Source of the DNA: Spongiihabitans sp963422685
GTDB lineage: Bacteria; Pseudomonadota; Gammaproteobacteria; Arenicellales; Poriferihabitantaceae
DNA: 64,000 nucleotides
Direction: 5' to 3'
Assembly (NCBI GenBank): GCA_963422685.1
Contig: OY730442.1
Location: forward strand, 1,922,001-1,986,000
Within the stretch, counting starts at the first letter, position 1; each line of letters opens with the position of its first letter. This document shows, one piece after another, positions 20,727-32,695 of this stretch. The position numbers were made by a program, and so were the translations under genes. A model generated the notes under the pieces. The model was not told where the DNA came from and did not search any database. It saw nothing but the letters and a program-made list of their open reading frames with translations.

Positions 20727-21175
20727 GCCGCGTAGTCGGGTGACTTCTCAATGCTGGCATTCTGCGCCGCAATCGCGGTCGTGCCCGAGCCCATGAAGGG
20801 GTCGGGGACTGGATCGGCGCCGGCGGACTCGATACAGCGCATCGGGAGTGCTGCCGGGAACGGCGCGGGATGCGGATTGCCCGTTTCTTAAGCGATCCGC
20901 CACACGCACCCCAACCGAAACTTCGGCCTGGCGATTAGATAGATAAGCGCATCGTCGGGCACAATCTTTCCCCGGTTGAAGTTGATCCCGCCGGCCCTTT
21001 CCCAAATCAGGATTTGCCTTACCGGAAATCCGTCCATAATGTCGGCGCGGTCCTGGATAAGCCCGCCTTGAACGCGCCACTTGTGGTTGTAGAAAATCGC
21101 GCCGTCATCCTTGAGCAGTCGCATCATCCCGGTCAGGCAATCGCGCTGCCACGCCACATACGCATCATGCGGCAT
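20727..21175 (-). pseudogene. Phage-type DNA methyltransferase fragment with nonsense codon
   Basis: The protein has YVAWQRDCLTGMMRLLKDDG, ILIWERAGGINFNRG and, at the end, DPFMGSGTTAIAA, the AdoMet motif I placed C-terminally as in beta-class amino-methyltransferases. The DPPY-containing front is missing. A TAA at about 20888 stands where copy 2 has CAA (RIAQETGNPHP), cutting the protein before motif I. This copy also has six extra codons (NHKWRV) absent from copies 2 and 3. Confidence 0.7.
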
Positions 21176-21761
21176 ACAATCATCGATCAGCGCGGCCTTC
21201 GGCCATTGCCCGCATTATGGAGAGGCCGTCACCCGGATGAATTACGCCTCTTGGCTTCCTGAATCGGGCTTGCCCGCTTTTCGTTCAGTGGTTCTTGTCA
21301 TCGGTTGCATCGGCGGGGCGGATAGATTATGTGGGGCTGGACGCCATCAGTCGGGGATTGAATCGACTTGCGCGTCCAGTCAGGGTTACAGCCGGTGCGT
21401 TGTTCGGCGTTTTCCAGACACGTAAATCCGGGTGTGCATTGATTGCGATCACGTTGCGCGAGGCCGTATTGGTACGCTCTTTCTCCCGGGTAGAGCCGGA
21501 TGCAGCGGGCATTGACCCGGGCGGTCCAGCGGCAAGAGGCGGCCGACCGTGAGCGGATTCGACGGCGCACCTGGATGAAGAAGCAATGCCATGGTCTATC
21601 CAGTATTTTATTCTCGGCAGTTCGCAACGGCTGGCCGGGAGAAAAATCCAACGACCGTTTGACGATGTCAACACCTCTGCGCAACCATGCCTCGCATTCT
21701 TTCCACCCAAAGATTCGCACGCCTTTCGTCTCCCAGCAAACCGAAGTATTTCGCCGCCCGA
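21176..21761. other. Non-coding or unrecognised phage-relic DNA with a dyad repeat
   Basis: Open frames here are short, overlap on both strands and match nothing I recognise. The TCAAACG-type dyad occurs at 21647-21662 with one mismatch. The stretch is nearly identical to 57428-58010 and, with an extra ~140 bp, to 36097-36770. Confidence 0.5.
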
Positions 21762-21902
21762 CTATGCGCTGCCAGAAAGGAACGACCGCTGCGGCGTGTG
21801 GCCGGTGAGATTGTCCAGCCCCTGCTTCGCCAGGCGCACCTCACCCACAAACCCCTTGCCATCGGCGGCGAGCCGTATACCGAACCGTATGTCTTTGGCC
21901 AT
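21762..21902 (-). pseudogene. N-terminus of a phage tail tape-measure protein
   Basis: ATG 21902-21900 opens a 46-residue frame: IRFGIRLAADGKGFVGEVRL followed by AKQGLDNLTGHT, then a stop. The KGFVGEVR--RQ-LD-LTG pattern is the usual start of tape-measure proteins of tailed phages, which run to 700 residues or more. The rest is gone. In copy 3 (near 58030-58135) the same start has lost about 30 bp and its frame. Confidence 0.6.
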
Positions 21903-21916
21903 GCTATACGCAATAT

Positions 21917-22075
21917 ATGATATGGGATTTATTTAAGGTGAGTTTGGGCATCCTGGCGATGGTAGTATTGGCCATCGGCAACCTTGTATATATCCTCATG
22001 GTCTTCTTTTTGTTATTGGGTCTTGCCATGTTCTGCGGCATTGTTGGCTTGTTCTCATTGCTTATTGACCGCTAA
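21917..22075 (+). CDS. Small two-helix membrane protein upstream of the adhesin (copy 1)
   Basis: This 52-residue peptide, MIWDLFKVSLGILAMVVLAI and onward, has two hydrophobic segments (about residues 8-25 and 26-48) and ends in LLIDR. No cleavage site or known family is visible. The same peptide at 58150 is identical, although flanking DNA has changed, which favours a real gene. It could be a holin-like leftover of the phage or a small partner of the adhesin gene 240 bp downstream. I cannot assign a function. Confidence 0.5.
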   Translation: MIWDLFKVSLGILAMVVLAIGNLVYILMVFFLLLGLAMFCGIVGLFSLLIDR

Positions 22076-22087
22076 TCCTTCCAGCTC

Positions 22088-22115
22088 GTAGGGACCGCCC
22101 CCCGTGCCCGTCCTT
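22088..22115. repeat. REP-like hairpin (diverged)
   Basis: The sequence gtagggaccgccccccgtgc, then ccgtcc, is a diverged form of the gtagggacaggcccccgtgc hairpin seen at 18597, 18830, 19258, 34502 and 55790. The arms are imperfect here. It recurs at 58321. Confidence 0.5.
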
Positions 22116-22242
22116 TAAATAGCCTGTCCACATAAAATCCATCGTAAAAATCAAACCCTGAATCTTGCTTATTCCTGCTCTTTCTTCCCTAATTCCCAAT
22201 TCTTGATTATCCTACCCATCCATATTTTCATTCTTTATGACG

Positions 22243-22310
22243 TTGACGTGCGCATTAAGACTGGCATTAAGATTTGAGTATGCCATATTAGTGAACAATC
22301 TTGCGGAGGG
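22243..22310 (+). promoter_or_regulatory. Possible promoter and strong ribosome-binding site for adhesin copy 1
   Basis: TTGACG (22243-22248) and TAAGAT (22268-22273) are 19 bp apart. The same pair before copy 2 is 18 bp apart because of one missing T, which may change strength. GGAGGG (22305-22310) lies five bases before ATG 22316, a good Shine-Dalgarno that fixes this start. The promoter part is a weak match. Confidence 0.35.
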
Positions 22311-22315
22311 ACGCG

Positions 22316-25300
22316 ATGAACCAACCACGAAACTTCTTTAATACATTGAACCACGTCCCCATTCTTCGGGTTCTCACCGCACCCTTCATCGCCCCCCTCC
22401 CCGAAATTCCTGTCCGGCAGGCCAACGTCGTGAAACCTCGTCAACCCCGGCGGCACCTCGCCGCTGCCCTCGGCCTGATCCTCTCTATCATCTGTGTCTT
22501 GCCGGTCGCTGCACAGAATGTCGTCGGCGTCACGGTGTCCAAGAGTACGGTCACCGTCACCGAAGCCAGTGGCAGCAGTAATACCAATACCTACACCGTA
22601 AAACTCAACACCCGGCCGAGTGGCAACGTCACCATCGCCATCACCGGTGGCGATACCAGTATTGCCACCGTCTCCCCGACATCGCCGGCATCACCGTCAC
22701 CGAGACCAGTGGCAGCACCGCCACCACCGAGGCCGGTGGCGCCGACACCATCAGCGTAGTGCTGGACACCGAGCCGACAGCGAACGTCACCATCGCCGTA
22801 TCCAGCTCCGACACCACTGAAGGTACGGTTGACACGAGCAGCTTAGTCTTCACCGCTTCCAACTGGAGTACCCCACAGATCGTTACCGTCACCGGTCAGG
22901 ATGACAACCTGGCCGATGGTGATCAATCCTATAACATCGTACTGGCCAAGGCCGTCAGTGGCGACGTTCATTACGGCGGCAGCCTCACAGTCTACAACGC
23001 CATTAACCCAACGGACGTGTCGGTGACCAACACCGATGACGACGCCGGTGTCATATTGTCCACGAGTGCGGTCACCGTCACCGAAGCCGCTGGCAGCAGT
23101 AATACCGCCAACTACACCGTAAAACTTAGCATCCAACCCTCGGGCAACGTCACCGTTACCCCCACCAGTAGTGATACCAGTGTGGCCACCGTCTCCCCGG
23201 CATCGCTGATCTTCACCACAGCCAACTGGAATAGTGTACAGACCGTCACCGTCACCGGTGTGGACGACAGCAGCGATGGGGAACGAAGTACCACCATCAG
23301 CCATACAGTAACTGGTGCCGACTACGCCTCAGTCAGTGCCGCCAGCGTCGTCGTCACCCTCACCGACGACGACAATGGCCCACCGGCCGGCGCCGTCACC
23401 ATCACCGGCACCGCTACCCAGGGACAGACGTTGACCGCGGACACCTCTGGCATCTCCGACCCGGACGGCCCGAGTAATTTAATGTTCGGTTATCAGTGGA
23501 AGCGCGATGGCGCTGCCATCAGCGGCGCCACCAGTAGCACCTACGTCCTGACGCAAGCCGACGTCGGGGCGGCCATCACCGTCACCGTGAGCTGGACCGA
23601 TGCTGGCAACACTGCCGAATCCCTTACTGCGGTGGCAGTTCTTCCCTCTGGGGTGACAGTGCCGGCGGCCCCTGCTGGTCTCAAAGTGATTGTGCGCAGT
23701 GGCAAAATCAAGTTCCGCTGGGAGATTCCCAACAATCCTGCCATCACCCGCTATCAATACAAATACTGGACAGGCACCCCCGAGAGCGGCAGCTGGGCCG
23801 ATATATCGGGCAGTGACAAAGACACCACCAGCCACGTAGTGACCGGTTTGACCGACGGCACCGAGTATAAATTCCGCATTCGGGTGGTGACCACCGGCAG
23901 TGTTACGGGGACCCCGTCCGGCGTTATTACCGTGACCCCGTCGATCACTCCGGACGTGCCCGCCAGGCCTGCTGCCGTCACCGCGGTGGCCGGCAACGGA
24001 CAAGTGACATTAAGCTGGGACAATCCCAATAATGCTGCCATTACCAGGTATCAGATCCGGCGGCAGGTCGCACCAGAGGACTGGGGTAATTGGGCCGACA
24101 TCTCGGGCAGTGGCAAAGACACCACCAGCTATACAGTGACCGGTTTGACCAACAACATCTGGCACCGCTTCCGCATTCGGGCGATAGCCAGTACCGCGGT
24201 CTATGGGCTGGCGTCCAGTGACGTCAGTGCCAGGCCGATGGCATCACCGTCTCCGCCGCCGAGCAAACCCACCGGTCTTGCGGCGGTGGCCGGCGACGGA
24301 CAAGTGACGTTAAGCTGGAACAATCCCAATAATGCTGCCATTACCAGGTATCGGATCCGGCGGCAGGTCGCATCAGAGTACTGGGGTAATTGGGCCGACA
24401 TCTCGGGCAGTGGCAAAGACACCACCAGCTATACAGTGACCGGTTTGACCAACAACATCTGGCACCGCTTCCGCATTCGGGCGATAGCCGGCAGTGTGAC
24501 GGGGACCCCGTCCGACGTGATGACCGTGACCCCGTCGATCACTCCGGACGTGCCCGCCAGGCCTGCTGCCGTCACCGCGGTGGCCGGCGACGGACAAGTG
24601 ACATTAAGCTGGGACAATCCCAATAATGCTCTCATTACCAGGTATCAGATCCGGCGGCAGGACGTGACGATTGCACACGACGGGGGTAAAACCAGCGGGA
24701 ACTGGAGTGATTGGAGTGACATCCCCGGCAGTGGCAAAGACACCACCGGCTATACAGTGACCGGTTTGACCAACGGCATGAAGTACAACTTCCGCATTCG
24801 GGCGGTAGCCGGTACCTCGTCCTATGGGAAGGCGTCCAGCGCCGCCGGTGCCAGGCTGGCGATACCGGCCGCGCCAGCGCCACCGGCGCCCAAACCCACC
24901 GGTCTTTCGAAGGTAATCGACAGCGGACAAGTCACCTTAACCTGGGACCACCCCAACAACCCTGCCATCACCCGCTATCAATACAAATACTGGACCGGCA
25001 GCCCCGAGAGCGGCCGCTGGATCGATATATCCGGCAGTGACAAAGACACCACCAGCCACGTAGTGACCGGTTTGACCAACGGCACCAAATACCACTTCCG
25101 CATTCGGGCCATGATCGGCAGGATTGCCGGAGTAAAATCCAGCTCCACCAGTGCCACGCCGGCGACACCGCCGACACAGGCAGCGCCTATTAAAGTCAGT
25201 GCGCATGCCAGGTACAGACAAGTCGAGCTGATCTGGCGTGATCCGACCCTGACAGATCAGCGCGACACCACCATCAGCAAATACCAAATCAAATACTGGA

Positions 25301-28300
25301 GCGGCAACAGTGAGACTGGAGACTGGAGCGACATTTCAGCCACCATCAACTCCACAAACGCCTACTACCTCGTCACCGGGCTGACCAACAACACCACCTA
25401 CAGCTTCCGCATTCGTGGTTTGACCAACGGTTTTATAACGACCGAGTCCAACCTCGTGCAGGCGACCCCGTTAGCGGGGCCGCCGAGAAGTCCCGCCCGC
25501 CCTCAGGCGGTGGCCGGCGACAGCGAAGTCACATTAACCTGGGACCACCCCAACAACCGCGACATCACCAAATACCAGATCAAGCAATGGACCGGTGGTG
25601 GCGAGCGCGGCAGCTGGGGTGATTGGAACGACATCCCCGGCAGTGACAAAGACACCACCGACTACACCGTACCCGCACTCACCAACGGCGTTAAATACAG
25701 CTTCCGCATTCGCGCCGTCGCCGGCAGCGTTACCGGCTCACAATCCCCCTACACCGCCGTCGTAATACCGGCCGCGCCAGTAGTCGTACCTGGTGGCATC
25801 ACCGTAGCCGTACGCGACAGCGTCGGCGACAGCATCGCCATATCCGTGGGTATCATCCATACCGGCACCAGAACCGTTGACAGCGTCGTCCCCACCACCG
25901 AAGACGGCGGCAGTTACAGCTTCACCGTGGTACTCGACACCCAGCCCTCGGCGAACGTCAGCATCGCCGTATCCAGTTCCGACACCACCGAAGGCACGGT
26001 TGACAAGAACAGCCTGGTCTTCACCACCACCAACTGGAATACCCCACAGACCGTCACCGTAACCGGTCAGGCAGACACCCTTACCGATGGCGACCAGGAC
26101 TACACCATCATACTGGCCGCGGCCGTCAGCACCGATACCAACTACCACGGCATTGACCCGATTGACATCGCCATTACCAACACCGACACCGACACTGCCA
26201 CAAGAGGGACCCGGTCAGTCACCATGGGTGGTTTCACCGTCATAGGTGCAGACCCTGGCAGTCTTGGCGTCGACGGCGACAAAATCAATGCTCGGGTAAC
26301 TGGTGTTGGTATACAACTGGCACTGCCATCTGAACACCGCGTCACCCGAGCCGCCTTCTCCAGGCCGACGCCTGAACAACTACCCCCGCCCCAGGCCGGG
26401 GTGACCTTTGGAGCGGCGCCGGCCTACGTGAACGTGGAGCTAGCCCCGCCGCTGCCGGCATCCTCACCGGCCACGGTCTGTCTGCAACGGCCGGCCGGGA
26501 TGTCAGACAATGCGGCGGTATACCACCTTGCCGATCAAGGCAGCGAATGGGAAGAACTGGCTGTCCCTGGCAATCAGCAACGGCTACCGGGATACATCTG
26601 CGGCAGCATGCGGAGTGGGTCGCCGGTTGTCGTCGGTACCCGAACCGTGGAGGGGGCCACCCACTCCCGTGACGACGACACCGCCGGCGTCACCTTATCC
26701 ACAACCAGTGTCACGCTGACCGAAGCCTTTGGTGCCGGGCGTACTGCCACCTACAGCGTAAAACTCAACACCCGGCCCTCGGGAGACGTCACCGTCACCC
26801 CAGTCAGTAGCGACACCTCGGTGGCCAAAGTCCACGGCAACGTCACCGCGCTGACCTTCACCCCCGCCAATTGGGCCGATCCGCAGATCGTCACCGTTGG
26901 CGTCGTCGATGATCGCACCGATGCCGATAGAACCACCACCATTACCCATACCGTCACTGGGGGTGGCTACGACTCGGTGCGCATCCCCGACGTCGCCGTC
27001 ATCTTGGTGGACGACGACACGGTGGATGCACTGCTATTCGGATTTGCTGGGGACACCCTGAAAGTCACCGAGGCCGACGGCGCCATGCACCGCAACTACT
27101 ACAAAATCGTCCTGAAAAGCCAGCCGAGTGGCGACGTCACCGTCACCCCCACCAGTGGTGATACCGGCATAGCCACCATCACCCCCTCATCACTCACCTT
27201 CACCGCCGACAACTGGGCCAAGCCACAAAGCATCGCGGTCACCGGAGTGGACGACCACGTTGATGCAGGAGACCGACGCACCGCCATCACCCATACAATC
27301 TCTGGTGGCGGCTACGACTCGGTGCGCATTCCCGACGTGGTCGTCACCCTCATTGATGACGATGTCGCCGGCGTCACCGTGTCCGAGACCGATGGCAGCA
27401 CTGCCACCACCGAAAGTGGCGGCAGTGACAGCATCAGCGTAGTACTGGACAGCCAGCCCACGGCCGAGGTCACCCTCACCGTCACCAGTTCCGACACCAC
27501 CGAAGGTACGGTTGACAAGAGCAGCCTGGTCTTCACCCCCAACAACTGGGCCACCGCACAATCCATCACAGTCACCGGGGTGGATGACCGTTTGGACGAT
27601 GGCGAGCAGTCTTACAAAATAGAACTGGGTGTCGTTGCAAGTCGCGACCGCAACTATGATGGTATCAATCCTGATGACGTGGTCGTCACCTCGAAAGTAT
27701 CCGTTAAAATCACCGGTGTAGTGGGCAAGACCAAGATAGAGGGCAACACCATCACCGCAGAGGTGATCGGCGGGGCGGGGGTGCAGTTGACGCTGCCTGC
27801 CGGGCACGGTGTGGCCCAGGTAGCGTTTGCGGTGCCCCGCTCCGTGCCGGCTGCGCAGGCCGGTGTAACCTTTGGGGACGAACCGGCTTACGTGGGTATC
27901 CGTATAGACGCGCAGCTCCCGTCATCCTCGAGTGCCAGCGTCTGTCTGGAAGAGCCCGCCGGGCTGTCGGGTACGCTGTTTGTGTATCATCTTGCCGATG
28001 GGGCCAATAAGTGGGAGAAACTGTTGCCCGCATCGGCGCCCAGCGGTTATGTCTGCGGTAAGACAAAAGACTTTTCTGTTTTTGTAGTAGGATCGCCAAC
28101 GCCGGTTTTCGGTTCAGCCTTCGTTGACGACTACGTCTGGACGGTTGGCGAGGCCGTTGACGTGGAGCTGCCGGCAGCCACGGGTGGCGACGGTACGATC
28201 ACCTACCGGCTGCGTCCGGCTCTCCCGGCGGGTCTTGAGTTTGAGGCACTGGTTCGCACCATCACCGGCACCCCGAACGAGGTGTTCGCCACGACCGAGT

Positions 28301-29817
28301 TCACCTACACGGCCAGGGACACCGACGGTCATACCGGTCAGTTGCAATTCAGGGTCACGGTGCAGGCTGCTGAAGTGAAGGAGCGTTCCCGTGCGCTCGC
28401 TGTGGCCCTGGCGTCGTTCGGGCGTACGGTGGCCGGCGAGGCGGTGGACGTCATTGGTCGGCGGTTCATTGCGGCCCCGGTTGCGCGTTCGGGTATCACG
28501 CTGGGTGGCACGGCCTTGTCATCCGTTGGTTCCCGTTCTGCCTCAGCCGTATTGAGTTTGGCTGAGGTGCGCGGTGCCGGCGGTGCCACAGTAGACGGTT
28601 TAAATCCGGGGTTAATTACGTGGCGGGGGGTTTCGGCCAGGGAGTTATTCTCGCAAAGTGATTTTGTGTTGCCGTTGCAAGGCACAAAAGAGGATCGGGT
28701 CAGGACTGGCTGGACCTTTTGGGGCCAGGGTTCGGCCGGCAGATTTTCCGGTGAGGCAAATGCAATTGAGACTGATGGTGAGTTACACACGGGATACATG
28801 GGTTTGGATTACCGGTTTGGAAGCAATCACAACGCCCTGGCGGGCGTAGCGTTTTCGCACAGTGCGGGGGAAGTGGACTACGCGGTAGCGGGGGACTTTC
28901 TTCTCGTTAATGGAGAGAGGGGGGGCATCACGGGCGAGGTGGATTTGGCCATGACCAGTGTGTTGCCCTATGTGCACTACACGCCGCGTTTGGGTTTGGG
29001 AATATGGGGATTAGCGGGAGCGGGTTCGGGGGAGGTCAAGCTCAAGGATCAAGGGGGGAGCGTAGAGACGGACGTTCGGATGGTGATGGCCGCTGTGGGT
29101 GTTCGTCAGCGGTTGAAGACGTGGCGCGGGGTAGATTTTGCGGTGAAATCCGATGTATTGGCGGTAGAGTTGAAGACGGACGCGGCGGCAGGTCTTGAAG
29201 CGGTGACGGGGGATGCGCGGCGGGCGCGGTTGGCGCTGGAGATGGGTGTTGAGCGGGTGTTGTCGCCGGATTCGTTGCTGCGGCCGGATATAGAGTTTAG
29301 TGGTCGTTGGGACGATGGTGACGCGGACAATGGTATAGGGGTGGAGATCAGCGGCGGGGTAGCGTACGTACAGAGTCGTTTGGGTTTGCGTTTAGGGGTT
29401 CGGGGTCGGTATTTACTGGCGCATGAGGAGTCTGAATTTGCGGATTGGGGAGGCAGTTTTGCGTTGCAGATCGGAGAGGGTCTTGGGGGGCATGGGCTGT
29501 GGTTATCGTATGAGCCGCAGTGGGGCGCCCCGGCCAGTGGCGTAGAGCAGCTGTGGGACAGCGAGGGCATCGGGGAAGTCGGGGGGGCGGGGCGGATGAA
29601 GTTTGACCTTGGCTATGGTATGACAACGCGTGGTCGCGGCTGGTTGGTGACGCCGTACGGGGGGGTATTGACGACCGGGCAGGATACGCGCTACCGGCTG
29701 GGTGCACAGGCCGAGGTAGACAAATCGATGGATATAAGCCTGGAGGGGGTGCGGCGAGAGAATGCGGAGGGCGCCACCGAGCACAGCATATTTTTACGCT
29801 GGAAGTTTTTATTGTAG
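22316..29817 (+). pseudogene. Giant Calx-beta/FN3 autotransporter adhesin, copy 1, frameshifted near its start
   Basis: ATG 22316 gives an extended signal peptide (RRHLAAALGLILSIICVLPV then AAQ) and the start of a Calx-beta-like domain. At about 22678 a 178-bp segment present in copy 2 is missing between two gacatcgc repeats. That shifts the frame, and the first reading stops at 22759. A 2,352-residue frame then runs to 29817: Calx-beta-like repeats, an Ig-like domain (about 206-300), seven FN3 domains (about 300-1010), more Calx-beta repeats, an Ig/cadherin-like domain (PVFGSAFVDDYVWTV), and from about 1975 a type V outer-membrane beta-barrel ending in WKFLL. Without the signal peptide the large part cannot be exported. 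Repair by recombination with copy 2 could restore it. The protein would present a long adhesive stalk on the cell surface. Confidence 0.85.
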
Positions 29818-29863
29818 TGTTGTCGCGGCCTGTGTACCCCAAAAACAGTCCGGCATAAAACGA

Positions 29864-31232
29864 TCATGTCGCCCGGCAATGCAGAGCATTGATTTCCGTT
29901 ACTAAGTGCAGAATCTTCTGTGCCTTCACTCGCCCGAACGTTTTTTCCCTTTTCTGAGATTTATGCCAATGATAGGCAAAGGCTAGAATGTGCGCCGAGA
30001 ACTCTGGGGCTATTGTGTCGATATACTCTTGTTTCGAATTTGTAGACGAAAAGGCAACGATATTATTTGCCGTCAGCTCTCCAGCGAAGGATTTTTGTAA
30101 GAAAGATTGTTTCAGTTCGGCAAGAGCTGTAAGTTTCTGTCGATATATTTCTTCTAGCCTATTAACAGCTTCTAAAAGCGCACCAATGTTCTTAAGCAAT
30201 CTTACGCTACTCAGAAATATCTTCAGGAAAACAGATGGGCACTTGCTTCAGCAGTTTTGCCTTAATTCCTAAAACCGTTGCCCCAGTTCCACGCGAATGA
30301 ATTTCGTCTTGTATTGGACGTGACATTAGAACGTATTTTAGAAAATCTCGATCCAAGACATCCTTATTAGGTTGCACGGTGATAAGTCGTTGTCCAATGA
30401 CCACTGTTTCGTCAGTATCCAATTGAGCTACATTTCCAAGAGGGGCTTCTGTAGTAAAAAGAATGTCCCCCTTCTTTGGTAAACCACGAATCATCCATGA
30501 ATCGTATACAGCAAGGTCGACAAACTCTTCTGGTCCGCGCTGTATAAATCCCATCTTTACATTTTTTGCAGTAATCAGGCGAACACCATCTTCTACCTTC
30601 GGTGGGGTCTTTCCACGGTAATCAGTAAAGCGAACATTTTTATTGAGTTCTTCGGTCACCCATTTTTCATTCTTTTGCATAAAGATACTGTTTAAGTAGC
30701 TTTCAAACAAATCACGAGAATTAGCGAGGTTCTTTTCGGCATTAGCAACTGCCTTATCAATTCTCTCAAACGCATCATAGAGAATGGCGACAATACGCTT
30801 TTGTTCTACAAGGGGCGGTAAAGGAAAGCTGAATTTCAGAACTTCCTTAAAGTTTGCGCGCGGCATTCTTGCGCCTGTGCAAGTTCTGTTGATTTTATCA
30901 ACTGCAAAGATGATTGTAAGCCAATAGAAAAGAAACTTATTTTGCAATTCAGTTTTAGTTTGTATTGGGAATATTTCTGTGGACAGTGCCTCTCAAATTC
31001 TGGCAATAAAACCTTGTTAAGATATGACCTTAAGCGACCATATAAAAGATGTGTAGGTTTAAAATTAAAGGTATTACTTTTTACGTTTCTTGACTCCAGA
31101 GAACCGCGGAATCGACCTGTTCCACCTTCAAATATCTTCCATTCCTATATATGGTAGGTCTGAGTCCCTAAAAGACTGTTTGTCCAAATAGCAAACATCC
31201 TCAAGCTTTACCGCGCGCTACCCCTCCCTCAT
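29864..31232 (-). pseudogene. hsdS: Decayed HsdS (block A, copy 2), 3' end complete
   Basis: This copy shows the whole pseudogene. Beyond the part shared with copy 1 it has the C-terminal conserved repeat in a separate frame (30199-29864: NRLEEIYRQKLTALAELKQS then FAGELTANN), followed by a short tail. It carries the same TAG at codon 5 and the same shifts as 1-1191. The 3' end faces the adhesin 3' end across 46 bp, a convergent arrangement. Where an hsdR would be expected downstream on this strand there is only the adhesin. Confidence 0.85.
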
Positions 31233-32678
31233 AACAGATCTCCGATATCTTCGAGAATTTTTGCACTCTCTGTATCCAACGCAACCATCTCAGCTATAAT
31301 CTCTTCGGGCTCGCGCAGCGGAGCTTCATCGGGCGTATTGGGGTTCTTTATCGATAAATCGAAAATATCCTGATCAACATTTTCTATCTTGAGCGTCCAT
31401 GATTTCTTGGAATCGGTAAACCTTGCTTGTAGTTCAATAAATTCTTTTAGATCATCATCATTTAGCGAATTGGTTTTACCAAGATTACGCCCCGGATCAA
31501 GCTGGTAATACCAGATTTTTCTTGTTGGCGCGCCTTTTTTAAAAAACAGCACGACCGTTTTTACTCCAGCGCCCAAGAATGTGCCGCTAGGACAATCCAA
31601 TATGGTGTGCAAGTTGCAGCTTTCCAATAGTTCCTTGCGTAGCGCCGTTGCTGTGTTGTCGGCGTTTGATAGGAAAGTGTTCTTTATTACAACCGCTCCA
31701 CGTCCTCCTGCTTTCAAGTGCTTGATAAAGTGCTGCAAGAATAGAAAGGCTGTTTCTCCGGTTTTGATTGGGAAGTTTTGCTGCACTTCCCTGCGTTCTT
31801 TACCACCAAACGGCGGATTGGCAAGGATCACGTCAAAACGGTCTTTCTCCTGAATATCCGCAAGGTTTTCGGATAGCGAGTTAGTGTGGATGATGTTTGG
31901 TGCGTCGATTCTGTGCAGGATCATATTCATGATCGCAATCACATAGGCCAAACTTTTCTTATCGCCTTAGAACGTCTTGGTCTGAAGCGTTTTGAGTTGG
32001 CTGGTAGTCAACTTATCTTGACGCAGATAGTCATGGGACTCGCACAGGAATCCAGCAGAACCGACTGCACCATCATAAATACGTTCACCTATCTTTGGCT
32101 TTACTACTTGAACCATTGCGCGGATTAGCGGACGCGGCGTGTAATATTCACCACCATTACGCCCTGCATTACCCATGTTCTTTATCTTGGCTTCATAGAG
32201 GTGGGAAAGCTCATGCTTTTCTTTTTGTGAACGGAAGCGTAGGGCGTCCATATATTTCAGCGCATCACGAAGCGAGTAGCCACTCTGAAACTTATTCTTA
32301 ATCTCTCCGAAAATTTCTCCGATTTTATATTCAATCGTATCGGAGCTGGTTGCGCGCTGCTTGAAACCTTTCAAGTATGGGAAAAGCTTGTCATTCACAT
32401 ATTCAATGAGATCATCGCCGGTCAGTGCCGCATCGTGATCGAATGAGCCATCTTTCTTTTTTGGGGCCGCCCAACTCGACCATCTATGATTCTTGTCTAT
32501 GATGAATGCGTAAGACTTGCCGACCAATTCAGACTCCATGGCACGCTCCTGTTCCAGATCATCCAGATATTTTAGGAACAGCATCCACGAGGTTTGCTCG
32601 GTGTAATCAAGCTCGGTTGTGCAGCCTGCTTCTTGTCGAAGGACATCATCTATGCTTTTAAATGCTTGTTCAAATATC
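31229..32678 (-). pseudogene. hsdM: HsdM with in-frame TAA (block A, copy 2)
   Basis: The sequence repeats 1188-2637 base for base as far as I compared it. It has the same TAA between the motif I part (to 31967) and the NPPF part (from 31951). The shared lesion shows that the methylase was dead before duplication, unless both copies come from one consensus. Confidence 0.83.
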
Positions 32679-32695
32679 TTTCACCCATAATTGTT

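Noticed and set aside
22843..29570. Many minus-strand frames within the adhesin (Gly/Asp-rich or Val/Ser-rich)
   Set aside because: They are antisense echoes of the repetitive Calx-beta/FN3 coding sequence and recur with its repeats.
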